A stretch of DNA of 64,000 nt, from assembly GCF_040548815.1 (NCBI RefSeq), contig NZ_JBEPSM010000001.1, positions 434,001-498,000 on the forward strand, written 5' to 3'. The notes below the pieces were generated by a model. That model was not told where the DNA came from, made no database searches, and saw nothing but the letters and a program-made list of their open reading frames with translations. The position numbers and the translations under genes were made by a program. The number at the start of each line of letters is the position of its first letter. Position 1 is the first letter of the stretch. Below are positions 53,073 through 62,167 of the stretch, piece after piece. This stretch comes from Kaistia defluvii (GTDB taxonomy: Bacteria > Pseudomonadota > Alphaproteobacteria > Rhizobiales > Kaistiaceae).

Positions 53073-55796
53073 ATGGCATCGTATGGTTTGGACCGGGCGG
53101 GTCGTTCCGCGCCGCATTCTTCGCGTGCGCGCTGGGCGGCCGGCGCCTCGCTGGTTGCGTTGGCGACCGTTTGGGGTGGCGACCGCGCTTCGGCCGATCC
53201 GTCGCCGATCTTTGTCGAGACGCAGGCGGACCTCGACGGCCTTCTGAGTGGGGCTGCAACGCCGGGCGTCATACGCGTTTCGCCGGCGGAGCCTTTGGTC
53301 CTGATCAATGCCGACGCTGTGACGTTCTCGGATACCATCGCTCTGGACGGCGTGAGCTGGATCAATCCGTATGGCACTTTCACCAAAGCGGGTGCCGGCA
53401 CGCTGACGCTCGATGGCGCCACCATTACGGGCGGTGAGGCCTATGTCGCCGGCGGGACGGTGAATTTCACCGGCAACAACAACGTCGACTATTTCGCCGT
53501 CGGCGCGGGGACGACGCAAGGCACGCCCAATACCGGCGCGATGACGATCGGCGACGGTGCCACGGTGGCGTTCGGCATCGGCCTGTCCGTCGGCTATTAT
53601 GGTGGCATTGGCACGGTCGATCAGACCGGCGGCACCGTGACCATTTCGCCGACCTGCGCTAGCGAAGCGAACTGCGCGGCTGCTCATATCGGCAACCAGG
53701 GCGGCCAGGGCACCTACACGATCAGCGGAGGCTTGCTGGAGGTGAACGACGGCCGCATGACGCTTGGCCGCAACACCACCTCCACGGAAGGCACCAGCGG
53801 CACCCTCAACATCGAAGGCGGCACTGTCTCGATCCAGAACAGCGCCTACCTGGCCATCGGCTTCGGCCGTGAAACCAATGATCCCGCAGCCGATGCTACC
53901 GGTGAGATCAATCAGTCCGGCGGAACGCTGCGCGTCGATGGAACGTCGTCGCTCTTCCTCGCCGGAACCGGAACCGGCACCTACAATCTCGATGGCGGCA
54001 CGCTGGAAATCGGCGGCACGAGCCTGAAGGCGCATCGCGTCAACGGACAGGGCAGCTACACGTTCAACCTCGGTGGTGGCAGCATCCGGGTGATCGGTTC
54101 CAATCTCGACACCAGCGTCGACGCGACGCTCCAGAGTGAGACCGAGACGGTATTCGATACCAACGGCTATAACGCCAACTGGGCCGGAAGCATGAGCGGC
54201 ACCGGGGCGCTGTTCAAGGCGGGCGCCGGCACGCTCTCAATCGGCAATTTGTCCACCTCCGACCGCACCGTGATCGTCGACGCTGGCGACATCGCATTGG
54301 CTGGAAACAAGACCTTCATCCATTCGACGATCGGCATCAACGCTGGCAGCACCCTGAATGTCGGCGGCAACGCCACAATCGATTCCAACTCCAGTTTCAT
54401 TACCGTGATCGACGACAGCGGGCTTGCCGGCAAGATCACCGCGACGGGCGATATCTACCTGGGTGGTACGCTATTTGTCGGCTCAAATGGCTATATCGTG
54501 GGAGAGGAATATGAGATCGCGCGTGCCGGCGGCACGGCGACGGAGGCGCTGTCCGGCGTGGTCGAGGAGTTCGAGTTCCTGCGCGCAGAGCTCTCGAATT
54601 CCACCCATTCGATCTATCTGACCCTGGTTCAAGACGTCAATTTCGCCACCGCGGCGGACACCTCGAACCAAGCGGCAGCGGCTGACGGGCTGGAGTCGGT
54701 CGGTTCCGGCGCCCTCTTCGACGCGGTGCGAGTCCTCGATAACCAGGCCAATGTTCCCGCCGCTTTCGACGCCATCTCCGGCGAGATCCATGCCTCGTCT
54801 GCCAGCGCCTTGCTGAACGAGAGCTTCTTCCTGCGCGATGCGGTGCTCGGCCGGCTGCAATATCCTTCCAAGAGCGCCGGCGCGCCGTCCGCCAGCCTGG
54901 CCTCCGGCTATGCCGAGGGTGAGAAGCGCAGCGCGGCGCCGTTCCCGGGCGCATCCGCCCCGGCTGCCGAGACCGGCACCTTCTGGTCGCAGGCCTATGG
55001 CGCCTGGGGCCATAGCGATGGCGACGCCAATGTCGCCAAGCTCAACCGTTCGACCGGTGGTGTGCTCGTCGGCTACGATCACAGCTTCGGCCAGGATTGG
55101 CTGATCGGCGCGGCGGCCGGCTATAGCCGCACCAGCTTCGATCTCGACGATCGCGCCTCGTCCGGCGACAGCAATAACTACCACCTGCTGGCCTATGCCG
55201 GCGGCAAGGTGTCGGACGTGAATGTCCGCCTTGGCGCCAGCTATAGCTGGAACGAGGTCGACACCACGCGTCACGTCTCGATCCCCGGTTTCTTCGAGAC
55301 CGAGACTGCCGACTATTCCGCCGGCACGGCGCAGGTCTTTGGCGAGCTCGGCTATGACGTTGCCGTCAGCGCGGCCACCACGATCGAGCCCTTCGCAGGC
55401 CTCGCCTACGTTCATCTCTCGACGGACGGCTATGGCGAGACCGGTGGATCCGCGGCGCTCAACGTCGATGGAGCCAACCAGAGCGTGACCTATGGCACGC
55501 TCGGCCTGCGCGCCGAGCACAAGGTCGTGGTCGGCAATGTCGGCGTGACGCTGCAGGGCTCGGCTGCCTGGCAGCATGCCTGGGGCGACGTCACTCCGGT
55601 GAGCACGCTGGCCTTCGCCGGCGGCGACGCCTTCCAGGTCACCGGCGCTCCGATCGCCAAGGATGCTGCCCTCATCAAGGCCGGCTTTGACGTCGACGTG
55701 GCGGCCGGCGCCAAGCTCGGCCTGTTCTATGCCGGCCAGATCGCCAGCGACGCGGCCGACAATTCGGTCCAGGGCCGCCTGAGCATCGCCTTCTAG
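53073..55796 (+). CDS. Autotransporter (type Va secretion) outer-membrane protein
   Basis: A 907-residue protein. The signal peptide is long (to about residue 40, ARWAAGASLVALATVWGGDRASA). The passenger (about 40-600) is a beta-helix of GTLTLDGATITGG / GGTVNFTGNN / GTGTYNLDGGTLEIGG-type repeats. A linker region precedes the C-terminal autotransporter barrel (about 640-907, TGTFWSQAYGAWGHSDGDANVAKLNRSTGGVLVGYDHSFG), ending in LSIAF with the terminal Phe needed for Bam insertion. No protease or lipase motif seen, so probably adhesive. ATG 53073 follows GGGGG. Confidence 0.9.
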   Translation: MASYGLDRAGRSAPHSSRARWAAGASLVALATVWGGDRASADPSPIFVETQADLDGLLSGAATPGVIRVSPAEPLVLINADAVTFSDTIALDGVSWINPYGTFTKAGAGTLTLDGATITGGEAYVAGGTVNFTGNNNVDYFAVGAGTTQGTPNTGAMTIGDGATVAFGIGLSVGYYGGIGTVDQTGGTVTISPTCASEANCAAAHIGNQGGQGTYTISGGLLEVNDGRMTLGRNTTSTEGTSGTLNIEGGTVSIQNSAYLAIGFGRETNDPAADATGEINQSGGTLRVDGTSSLFLAGTGTGTYNLDGGTLEIGGTSLKAHRVNGQGSYTFNLGGGSIRVIGSNLDTSVDATLQSETETVFDTNGYNANWAGSMSGTGALFKAGAGTLSIGNLSTSDRTVIVDAGDIALAGNKTFIHSTIGINAGSTLNVGGNATIDSNSSFITVIDDSGLAGKITATGDIYLGGTLFVGSNGYIVGEEYEIARAGGTATEALSGVVEEFEFLRAELSNSTHSIYLTLVQDVNFATAADTSNQAAAADGLESVGSGALFDAVRVLDNQANVPAAFDAISGEIHASSASALLNESFFLRDAVLGRLQYPSKSAGAPSASLASGYAEGEKRSAAPFPGASAPAAETGTFWSQAYGAWGHSDGDANVAKLNRSTGGVLVGYDHSFGQDWLIGAAAGYSRTSFDLDDRASSGDSNNYHLLAYAGGKVSDVNVRLGASYSWNEVDTTRHVSIPGFFETETADYSAGTAQVFGELGYDVAVSAATTIEPFAGLAYVHLSTDGYGETGGSAALNVDGANQSVTYGTLGLRAEHKVVVGNVGVTLQGSAAWQHAWGDVTPVSTLAFAGGDAFQVTGAPIAKDAALIKAGFDVDVAAGAKLGLFYAGQIASDAADNSVQGRLSIAF

Positions 55797-55820
55797 GCCG
55801 AGCCAGCTTCCAGAATGCGA

Positions 55821-55852
55821 AAGGCGGCGCAGGCAACTGCGCCGCCTTTTTT
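55821..55852 (+). terminator. Intrinsic terminator after the autotransporter
   Basis: A perfect 12-bp stem AAGGCGGCGCAG / CTGCGCCGCCTT with a GCAA loop and a T-run. The same stem recurs at 56031-56058 in the terminator of tyrS. Confidence 0.9.
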
Positions 55853-55891
55853 GTGGTCGATGTTTTGGCTTCCCACGCCCCAGTTCCGCGC

Positions 55892-55993
55892 CGTCATCCT
55901 TGCGAAAGCGAGGATGCATTCAGCCTGTGGCACCGGGAGGGTCGCGTCCGCAAAACCCGGCTGCATGGATCCTGGGGCAAGCCCAGGATGACG
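55892..55993. repeat. Interspersed palindromic repeat element, copy 2
   Basis: A 102-base unit bounded by inverted CGTCATCCT (55892-55900) and AGGATGACG (55985-55993), with two inner hairpins (CATCCTTGCGAAAGCGAGGATG type and ATCCTGGGGCAAGCCCAGGAT type). It lies between two convergent terminators and resembles the element at 39191-39303. A REP/BIME-like repeat. Confidence 0.7.
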
Positions 55994-56026
55994 CCGAGCG
56001 CTGTGTTGAAGGGGGAAAGGGGAAAC

Positions 56027-56058
56027 AAAAAAGGCGGCGCAGATGCCTGCGCCGCCTT
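56027..56058 (-). terminator. Intrinsic terminator after tyrS
   Basis: On the minus strand a 12-bp stem (56047-56058 with 56031-56042) and ATGC-type loop precede a T-run (56030-56027). Stem bases are identical to those of the autotransporter terminator, which points the opposite way. Confidence 0.88.
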
Positions 56059-56080
56059 GGAATTCAACCGGTCCGGAAGC

Positions 56081-57334
56081 TTAGAGCGGGCGTACCAGGA
56101 TGTGCTTCTTGCGGCCGAGCGACAGCTTGACCACGCCTTCCGCCGTCAGTGCGTCCGGGCCGACCAGAACCTTCTCGTCGGTCACAGCCTGGTCGTTGAC
56201 GCGCAGGCCGCCGCCCTTGATCTGGCGGCGGGCTTCACCGTTCGAGGCGACGAGGCCGGCCTGCACGAACAGCGACAGCACGCCGAGGCCATTGGCGAAG
56301 TCGGACGCAGCGACCTCGATCGTCGGCAGGTTTTCCGCTAGCGCGCCTTCCTCGAAGGTGCGGCGCGCCGTTTCGGCCGCTTCCTCGGCCGCGTCGCGGC
56401 CATGCGCCAGCGCCGTCACCTCGGTGGCGAGGATTTTCTTGGCGTCGTTGATCTCGGAGCCGCCCAGCGCCGCCAGGCGGGCGATCTCGTCCAGCGGCAG
56501 CTCGGTGTAGAGCTTCAGGAAGCGCTCGACGTCGCCATCCTCGGTGTTGCGCCAGAACTGCCAGAATTCGTAGGAGCCCAGCATGTCGGCGTTGAGCCAG
56601 ACGGCGCCGTTCGCGGTCTTGCCCATCTTGGCGCCGGACGAGGTGGTCAGCAGCGGGGTCGTCAGCGCGTAGAACTGCTTGTCGAGCATGCGGTGGCCAA
56701 GCTCGATACCGTTGACGATGTTGCCCCACTGGTCCGAGCCGCCCATCTGCAGGGTCACGTCATGGCGCTGGTTCAGCTCGACGAAGTCATAGGCCTGCAG
56801 GATCATGTAGTTGAATTCGAGGAAGGAGAGCGACTGCTCGCGGTCGAGGCGCATCTTCACCGAATCGAACGAGAGCATGCGGTTGACCGAGAAGTGGCGG
56901 CCGACATCGCGCAGGAAGTCGATGTAGTGCAGGCCGTTTAGCCATTCGGCATTGTTGGTCATGATCGCCGGGCGCTCGGCGCGGTCGAAATCGAGGTAGT
57001 TGGCGAACACCTTGCGGATGCCGGCGAGGTTCTCGTCGATCATCTCGTCGGTGAGCAGCTTGCGCGCCTCGTCCTTGAAGGACGGGTCGCCGATGCGGGT
57101 GGTGCCGCCGCCCATCAGCGCCAGCGGGCGATGGCCGGTCTTCTGCATCCAGCGCAGCATCATGATCTGCATCAGCGAGCCGACATGCAGGCTCTTCGCC
57201 GTGGCGTCGAAACCGATATAGCCGGTGACCGTCTCCGTCGCGAAGCGGCGATCGAGCCCTTCGCTATCCGAGCACTGGTGGACGAAGCCACGCTCGGTCA
57301 GGATCTGCATCAACTCGGACTTGAAGGCGCTCAT
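56081..57334 (-). CDS. tyrS: Tyrosine-tRNA ligase
   Basis: A 417-residue class I aminoacyl-tRNA synthetase charging tRNA-Tyr. HIGH-type motif is HVGSL in [31 protein letters not shown] is the tyrosine/tRNA pocket; KMSKS-type loop is AKMGKTANG. The C-terminal ~65 residues form the S4-like tRNA-binding domain ([29 protein letters not shown]). Start ATG 57334. It lies beside the DAHP synthase gene in the same direction, 93 bases downstream. Confidence 0.96.
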   Translation of the reverse strand: MSAFKSELMQILTERGFVHQCSDSEGLDRRFATETVTGYIGFDATAKSLHVGSLMQIMMLRWMQKTGHRPLALMGGGTTRIGDPSFKDEARKLLTDEMIDENLAGIRKVFANYLDFDRAERPAIMTNNAEWLNGLHYIDFLRDVGRHFSVNRMLSFDSVKMRLDREQSLSFLEFNYMILQAYDFVELNQRHDVTLQMGGSDQWGNIVNGIELGHRMLDKQFYALTTPLLTTSSGAKMGKTANGAVWLNADMLGSYEFWQFWRNTEDGDVERFLKLYTELPLDEIARLAALGGSEINDAKKILATEVTALAHGRDAAEEAAETARRTFEEGALAENLPTIEVAASDFANGLGVLSLFVQAGLVASNGEARRQIKGGGLRVNDQAVTDEKVLVGPDALTAEGVVKLSLGRKKHILVRPL

Positions 57335-57427
57335 GACGGACCTTTGGAAGAAGGATGGGATTGGCCGGCTTTCTAGCAGCCGGAACGGGAAATTTCACCT
57401 CGAAGGGCGAAATTTCCCGGATCAGGG

Positions 57428-58495
57428 TCAGGCGGCGCGACGGGCGCGGGCCCGGCGGGCTTCCACGGCGGCGGCGAGACGCTCGAGAACGTCGATAGAG
57501 GTGTCCCAGTCGATGCAGCCATCGGTGATGCTCTGGCCGTAGACGAGCGGCTGGCCTTCGATCAGGTCCTGCCGGCCGGCGACCAGGTTGCTCTCCACCA
57601 TCACGCCCATGATGCGGTTGTCGCCGGCCTCGACCTGGCGGGCGATGTCCTCGACGACGATCGGCTGGTTTTCCGGCTTCTTCGAGGAGTTGGCATGGCT
57701 GGCGTCGATCATGATCTTCGGCGTGATGCCGGCCTTTTCCGAGGCCTTTGCCGCTTCCTCGACGCTGGCGGCGTCATAGTTGGTCGACTTTCCGCCGCGC
57801 AGGATGATGTGGCAGTCCTCGTTGCCGACCGTGGTCGCGATGGCGGACCGTCCGGTCTTGGTGACGGCCAGGAAATGATGCGGCTGCGACGCCGAGAGAA
57901 CCGCGTCGAGCGCGATCTTGACGTTGCCGTCCGTGCCGTTCTTGAAGCCGACCGCGCAGGAGAGGCCGGAGGCCAGCTCGCGATGCACCTGGCTTTCGGT
58001 CGTGCGCGCGCCGATCGCGCCCCAGCCGACGAGATCGGCGAAATACTGCGGCGTCGTCATGTCGAGGAATTCGGAGCCTGCCGGCACGCCGAGATCGTTG
58101 ATGTCGAGCAGCAGGTTGCGCGCAATGCGCAGGCCCTTGTCGATCTCGAAGCTGCCGTCGAGGTCGGGATCGTTGATCAGGCCCTTCCAGCCGACGGTCG
58201 TGCGCGGCTTCTCGAAATAGACCCGCATGATGATCTCGAGCCGGTCGGCCAGGTAGGGGCGGATTTCGGCGAGCCGGCGGGCATAGTCCATCGCGGCGAC
58301 GGGATCATGGATCGAGCAGGGGCCGATGACGACGGCGAGGCGGTCGTCGGTGCCGTGCAGGATGTTGTGCAGCGCGGTTCGGGCGCCGGTGACGGTGTCA
58401 CTGGCGGTCTCGGTGCGTGGGAACTCGCGCATCACCTGTTCGGGCGTCGAGAGTTCTTTCAATTCGCGGATGCGGAGGTCGTCGGTGATCAGCAC
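57428..58495 (-). CDS. aroG: 3-deoxy-7-phosphoheptulonate (DAHP) synthase, class I
   Basis: A 355-residue enzyme of the first shikimate-pathway step (PEP plus erythrose 4-phosphate). Family marks: VVIGPCSIHDPVAAMDYARRL, PAGSEFLDMTTPQYFADLVGWGAIGARTTESQVHRELASGLS, VGFKNGTDGN and MIDASHANSSKKPENQP, all of the AroF/G/H type, a class often feedback-inhibited. The start is GTG 58495 with AAGGAG seven bases upstream. An in-frame extension to ATG 58570 would read through a terminator hairpin and is rejected. The leader carries an aromatic attenuator (separate entries). Confidence 0.93.
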   Translation of the reverse strand: MLITDDLRIRELKELSTPEQVMREFPRTETASDTVTGARTALHNILHGTDDRLAVVIGPCSIHDPVAAMDYARRLAEIRPYLADRLEIIMRVYFEKPRTTVGWKGLINDPDLDGSFEIDKGLRIARNLLLDINDLGVPAGSEFLDMTTPQYFADLVGWGAIGARTTESQVHRELASGLSCAVGFKNGTDGNVKIALDAVLSASQPHHFLAVTKTGRSAIATTVGNEDCHIILRGGKSTNYDAASVEEAAKASEKAGITPKIMIDASHANSSKKPENQPIVVEDIARQVEAGDNRIMGVMVESNLVAGRQDLIEGQPLVYGQSITDGCIDWDTSIDVLERLAAAVEARRARARRAA

Positions 58496-58533
58496 GGTGT
58501 GGCTCCTTGAGAAATTGGACCACCCGGCGGCAT

Positions 58534-58560
58534 AAAAAAAGCCGCCAGGTGTCTGGCGGC
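58534..58560 (-). terminator. Attenuator terminator in the DAHP synthase leader
   Basis: On the minus strand an eight-bp perfect stem GCCGCCAG / CTGGCGGC (58560-58553 with 58548-58541), extended by an A-T pair, is followed by seven T residues (58540-58534). It lies between the leader ORF stop (58582) and the GTG start (58495), so it would end transcription before the structural gene. The first arm can instead pair with an upstream TTTGGCGG at 58612-58605. Confidence 0.9.
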
Positions 58561-58581
58561 TTCGGGACATTTTGCGGTTTT

Positions 58582-58662
58582 TTAGACCGCGCGCACCCCT
58601 ACCTCCGCCAAAGCGAGCGGATAGCTAAAGTACCAAGCATAGGTGGTGGCGGCGAAAGTCAT
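58582..58662 (-). CDS. Aromatic leader peptide of the DAHP synthase attenuator
   Basis: A 26-codon ORF from ATG 58662 to TAA 58582, 86 bases before the aroG GTG. Codons 8-14 read YAWYFSY: five aromatic residues in seven, covering Tyr, Trp and Phe. GCCGCC (codons 4-5) before this run can pair with GGCGG (within codons 18-20), and the latter with the terminator's first arm, the usual 1:2 and 2:3 pairings. A ribosome stalled at the aromatic codons would mask region 1 and favour the antiterminator. No Shine-Dalgarno is visible; the promoter placement suggests a leaderless start. Confidence 0.82.
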   Translation of the reverse strand: MTFAATTYAWYFSYPLALAEVGVRAV

Positions 58663-58669
58663 GACAGCG

Positions 58670-58698
58670 CATATAGATCAGCCGAAACGGTTTGTCAC
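58670..58698 (-). promoter_or_regulatory. Promoter-like element of the DAHP synthase leader
   Basis: Read on the minus strand: -35 GTGACA (58698-58693), a 17-base spacer, -10 TATATG (58675-58670), then seven bases to the A of the leader ATG at 58662. Spacing and hexamers fit a sigma-70 promoter, and transcription would begin at or next to that A. Confidence 0.6.
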
Positions 58699-58804
58699 GG
58701 GGGACGTTGCGGCTTTTGACGAAACGGCGCGACTGTTGCCGATCTGCTCTTTGCGGAAGCGACGCATGCGGCTATCCCGGATTGGAATAGTTCCGGGGGA
58801 ACCA

Positions 58805-59920
58805 ATGCGCAGAACGGTCGTTGTCGGGCTCATGAGCGGAACGTCGATGGATGGCGTCGACGCGGCATTGATCGCGACCGACGGGGAAGAGGTCGAGGCT
58901 TTCGGCCCCACCTATTTCAGGCCCTATGCAGCGGAAGAGCGCACCGTGCTTCGCGCGGCGCTGGCGGCTGCCGTGGGGCTCGATCGTCGCGAGGCTCGCC
59001 CCGGCATCCTGGGCGAGGCCGAGCGGATCGTCACCGAGGCGCATGCGGAAGCGGTCGAGGCGTTGCTGGCGCGCCAGGACGTCGACGCGCCGCGTGTCAC
59101 CCTGGTCGGCTTCCATGGCCAGACGGTGTTTCATGCGCCCGCGCGCCGGCTCACCATCCAGATCGGCGACGGCGTGGCGCTCTCGCGGCGGCTCGGTCTT
59201 CCGGTCGTCTATGATTTTCGCGCCGCCGACGTCGCCGCCGGCGGGCAGGGCGCGCCGCTGGTGCCGATCTTCCATGCGGCCCTCGTCCGCGCGGCCGGCC
59301 TCGAGGGCGATGTCGCAGTCGTCAATATCGGCGGCGTCGGAAATGTCACGCGGATCGGAGCCGACGGCTCAATCGTCGCCTTCGACACCGGCCCGGGCAA
59401 CGCGCTGATCGACGATCTGGTGCGTGAGCGCACGGGCGCGAGCATGGATGTCGACGGCGCGCTGTCCGCCTCGGGCACCGTCCAGCTGCAATCCCTGGCC
59501 GAATTGATGGACGATCCCTGGTTCAGCCTGCCGCCGCCCAAATCGCTCGATCGTGATGCCTTTTCCCGCGCGCCGGTGGCGCGTCTGTCAACGGCCGATG
59601 CCTGCGCGACGCTCGCCGCCTTCACCGCCGAATCGATCGCTCGCGCCGTGGCGCTGGCCGGCGGCGCCGGCGAGATCATCGTCTGCGGCGGCGGCGCGCA
59701 TAATCCCGCCATCCTGCGCCAGCTTGCCGAGGCGAGCGGGGCGAAGGTCAGAACGGCTGATTCCCTGGGCTGGTCCGGCGATTTCATGGAAGCGCAGGCC
59801 TTCGCCTATCTGGCGGCGCGCAGCGTCGCCGGCCTGCCGCTCAGCCTGCCCGAGACCACCGGGGTGCCGCATCCCATGCCGGGCGGCGTCCTGGCCGAGC
59901 CGGGGGCTGTGGCCCCGTGA
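58805..59920 (+). CDS. anmK: Anhydro-N-acetylmuramic acid kinase
   Basis: A 371-residue cytoplasmic sugar kinase that opens and phosphorylates 1,6-anhydroMurNAc released by cell-wall turnover. Family marks: VGLMSGTSMDGVDAALI (phosphate loop), LVGFHGQTVFHAP, DTGPGNALIDDLV and CGGGAHNPAILRQL. ATG 58805 follows GGGGGAA; a longer frame to 58643 lies across the aroG promoter and is rejected. Divergent from the DAHP synthase leader. Confidence 0.94.
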   Translation: MRRTVVVGLMSGTSMDGVDAALIATDGEEVEAFGPTYFRPYAAEERTVLRAALAAAVGLDRREARPGILGEAERIVTEAHAEAVEALLARQDVDAPRVTLVGFHGQTVFHAPARRLTIQIGDGVALSRRLGLPVVYDFRAADVAAGGQGAPLVPIFHAALVRAAGLEGDVAVVNIGGVGNVTRIGADGSIVAFDTGPGNALIDDLVRERTGASMDVDGALSASGTVQLQSLAELMDDPWFSLPPPKSLDRDAFSRAPVARLSTADACATLAAFTAESIARAVALAGGAGEIIVCGGGAHNPAILRQLAEASGAKVRTADSLGWSGDFMEAQAFAYLAARSVAGLPLSLPETTGVPHPMPGGVLAEPGAVAP

Positions 59921-59982
59921 TGGCTCGAACCGCCGCCTTGTCCGCCACCATCGTTTCAAATTCTTCTTTGGGAGAGATCCGG

Positions 59983-60762
59983 ATGCTCGTTCGCATGCTG
60001 AAATTTGGCGTCCTGCTGATCGCGGGCGCAGCCCTTGTTGCCCCGCTCGCCGCATCCGCCCAGGGCGCTGCCGGATCCCGGCCGGTGACGACCGCAAGCG
60101 CCGCCATGCCGCCCATGACGGCCCCGGCCGCCGGCGCTGAAGCCGCCGCGGCCAAGCCCGCGCCCCGGCTGGTCGCCAGGGCCACGAAGCGTGCGCCGGT
60201 CGTCCAGCGCGACCCGCAGGTCTACCTGTTCCGCGGCCTCGCCAACGTGTTCTCGCTCGGCATGGACGACATGTCGAAGGAGCTGAAGGCGCAGGGCATC
60301 CCCAACAAGGTGCTGAACCACGCCAACTGGCCGAGCGTCGCCGCCGACATCACCGCCAAGTACAAGGCGAACCCGAAGGCCACCCGTCCGATCGTCCTGG
60401 TCGGCCATTCGCTGGGCGCCAATGCCGTTCTCCTGATGGGTCAGCAACTGGCGCGCAACGGCGTCCCGGTCGATCTCGTCGTCACCTTCGACCCGACGAC
60501 CAAGGGCCCCGTCGCCCCCGGCGTCCGGCGTTACCTGAACCTGTACCAGTCCAACAATGGCTGGGCCGAGGCGCTGGACGTGCCCCCGGGCGCCGGCAAG
60601 CGCGTGGTGAATTCCGACGTGCGCAAGCGCACCGACATCAAGGCCGCCGTCTCGCATTTCGACATCGACAAGAACCGCGTGCTGCACCAGCAGGTGGTCG
60701 CCGAAATCGTCCGTTTGGCCGGCGGAAAGGCCAAGCCGCAGGCCAAATCCGGCACGATGTAG
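59983..60762 (+). CDS. Exported alpha/beta hydrolase-type protein
   Basis: A 259-residue protein with a signal peptide (KFGVLLIAGAALVAPLAASAQG) and an Ala/Pro-rich linker. The body has the nucleophile elbow VGHSLGANAVL with Ser near residue 143, a following Asp region VVTFDPTTKGPV and a C-terminal His in SHFDIDKNRVLHQQV, compatible with a lipase-like serine hydrolase acting in the periplasm. ATG 59983 follows GGAGAGATC. Substrate unknown. Lies 62 bases after anmK and may be cotranscribed. Confidence 0.78.
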   Translation: MLVRMLKFGVLLIAGAALVAPLAASAQGAAGSRPVTTASAAMPPMTAPAAGAEAAAAKPAPRLVARATKRAPVVQRDPQVYLFRGLANVFSLGMDDMSKELKAQGIPNKVLNHANWPSVAADITAKYKANPKATRPIVLVGHSLGANAVLLMGQQLARNGVPVDLVVTFDPTTKGPVAPGVRRYLNLYQSNNGWAEALDVPPGAGKRVVNSDVRKRTDIKAAVSHFDIDKNRVLHQQVVAEIVRLAGGKAKPQAKSGTM

Positions 60763-60830
60763 CCTGCTCGTTCCGTCGTGGCGAATAACCGCCAGACGGC
60801 AACAGACAGCTGCTGTTTCTAAAGTGGATG

Positions 60831-60856
60831 GGCCTCGCTTCGGCGGGGCCTTTTTT
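60831..60856 (+). terminator. Intrinsic terminator after the hydrolase gene
   Basis: An eight-bp stem (GGCCTCGC with GCGGGGCC, one G-T pair) with a TTCG tetraloop and six T residues. Confidence 0.9.
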
Positions 60857-61318
60857 CGTCGTCGCCGAGCGGGTATCAGCACTCTTCCCCAAGTCGGTGA
60901 TCCTCAGCCCCATGCGCTCCCTGGGCATCCCCCTGGAGCTATCGGGACGGCGAATCAGAGCCAATGCTCTGCGCAGGTGTGAAAGGTTGTGTCTTTTCAG
61001 CACTGCCGAACGGAATTCCGGCCCGCTGTCGTCGCTTGCAGGCGAACCGGCGCGGGCCGGATACCTCAAATCAAGTCAAAAATTGATTTGGATTTCATAC
61101 TATCTGCGGATTTATGCAAAACCGCATCAATAGGTTGCGCCGCCGGCTGCCGTTGAAGAGAGGCCAGCCGCGCCAAAAGGCTAGGGAAACGCTACGTCAA
61201 TTCAGCCTTTCGGTGTATTTCTGCAACAGTTTTTCTAGTGTCACTAAACTAGCTTGGCCCAACAGGTGATCGTCGTGGCTGCGGTTGCCGGGGAATCTCT
61301 TCACCACAGGGGCTGAGC
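60857..61318. other. Region upstream of the first outer-membrane barrel gene
   Basis: No gene is supported. It holds an inverted repeat CAAATCAA (61067-61074) / TTGATTTG (61083-61090) with an eight-base spacer, and the arms are AT-rich relative to the surroundings, so a regulator site is possible. The remainder probably contains the barrel gene promoter. Confidence 0.45.
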
Positions 61319-62116
61319 ATGAAAGCAATTCTGCGTGGAATGACTATGGTTTCGGTTCTCGCTCTCGGCGCCGCCGGCGCCCAGGCCGCGGACCTGATCG
61401 AGGCGCCGGTCGTCGTGGCGGCGCCGGAAGTATTTAACTGGACCGGCTTCTATGTCGGTGTCCATGGCGGCCTCGGCGCTGGTACGAATGACTACTCGGT
61501 CTCCGGGTTTCAGGAACATCAGGTTCTGGGTTTCTCTACCTTCGGCGGCAGCGATGACGAGAACGCCAATGGCGGCTTCGGCGGTGTCCAGGTCGGTTAT
61601 AACTATCAGTTCGGATCGAGCTTCGTCGCCGGCGTCGAGGCCGATATCGCAGCCGCCAGCATCTCCAGCGATGCCTCCAACGTGTTCGGCATCGAGTCCT
61701 GGGGTGGCAGCACCCGGCCGCTCGACATGGGCGTCGACAGCAAGGTCGACTGGTTCGGAACCCTCCGCGCTCGCCTCGGCTTCGCGGTCGACAACGTCCT
61801 GTTCTATGGTACGGGCGGCGCGGCTTACGGCCACGTGAAGACGTCGTACAACATCGACTACGACAACGGTGACGATGTGCTCAGCGGATCGAACTCGGAC
61901 ACCCAGTGGGGCTGGACGGTTGGCGCCGGCTTCGAATACGGCATCACGAAGAACGTCACGCTGAAGGCCGAATATCTCTATGTCGACCTCGGCAGCGCCA
62001 GCCTCGCCAACGACGTGACGGTTCACGACACCGGCTTCCGCTACATCAATCTCGATAGCGCCGACGTCGATACCAAGTTCCACACCATCAAGGCTGGTCT
62101 GAACTACAAGTTCTGA
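61319..62116 (+). CDS. Outer-membrane beta-barrel protein, Omp25/31-like (copy 1)
   Basis: A 265-residue barrel. Signal peptide: MTMVSVLALGAAGAQAAD; a short linker (LIEAPVVVAAPEVF) precedes NWTGFYVGVHGGLG, the first strand of the eight-strand rhizobial family. The last strand ends TIKAGLNYKF with terminal Phe. Strong similarity to the two genes that follow. ATG 61319 follows AGGGG. Likely a major surface protein that stabilises the envelope; transport function unproven. Confidence 0.9.
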   Translation: MKAILRGMTMVSVLALGAAGAQAADLIEAPVVVAAPEVFNWTGFYVGVHGGLGAGTNDYSVSGFQEHQVLGFSTFGGSDDENANGGFGGVQVGYNYQFGSSFVAGVEADIAAASISSDASNVFGIESWGGSTRPLDMGVDSKVDWFGTLRARLGFAVDNVLFYGTGGAAYGHVKTSYNIDYDNGDDVLSGSNSDTQWGWTVGAGFEYGITKNVTLKAEYLYVDLGSASLANDVTVHDTGFRYINLDSADVDTKFHTIKAGLNYKF

Positions 62117-62139
62117 TCGCCTACGCTATCAATCGTTCA

Positions 62140-62167
62140 GAAGGGCCCCGCCAAGGCGGGGCCCTTC
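62140..62167 (+). terminator. Terminator after outer-membrane barrel copy 1
   Basis: A perfect 13-bp inverted repeat (62140-62152 with 62155-62167) with a minimal loop and following TTG; transcription ends here, so copy 2 has its own promoter. Confidence 0.85.

Noticed and set aside
58496..58570. N-terminal extension of DAHP synthase to ATG 58570 (MSRSRQTPGGFF).
   Set aside because: The segment contains an intrinsic terminator and its T-run, and GTG 58495 has a strong ribosome site; it is better explained as the attenuator leader.
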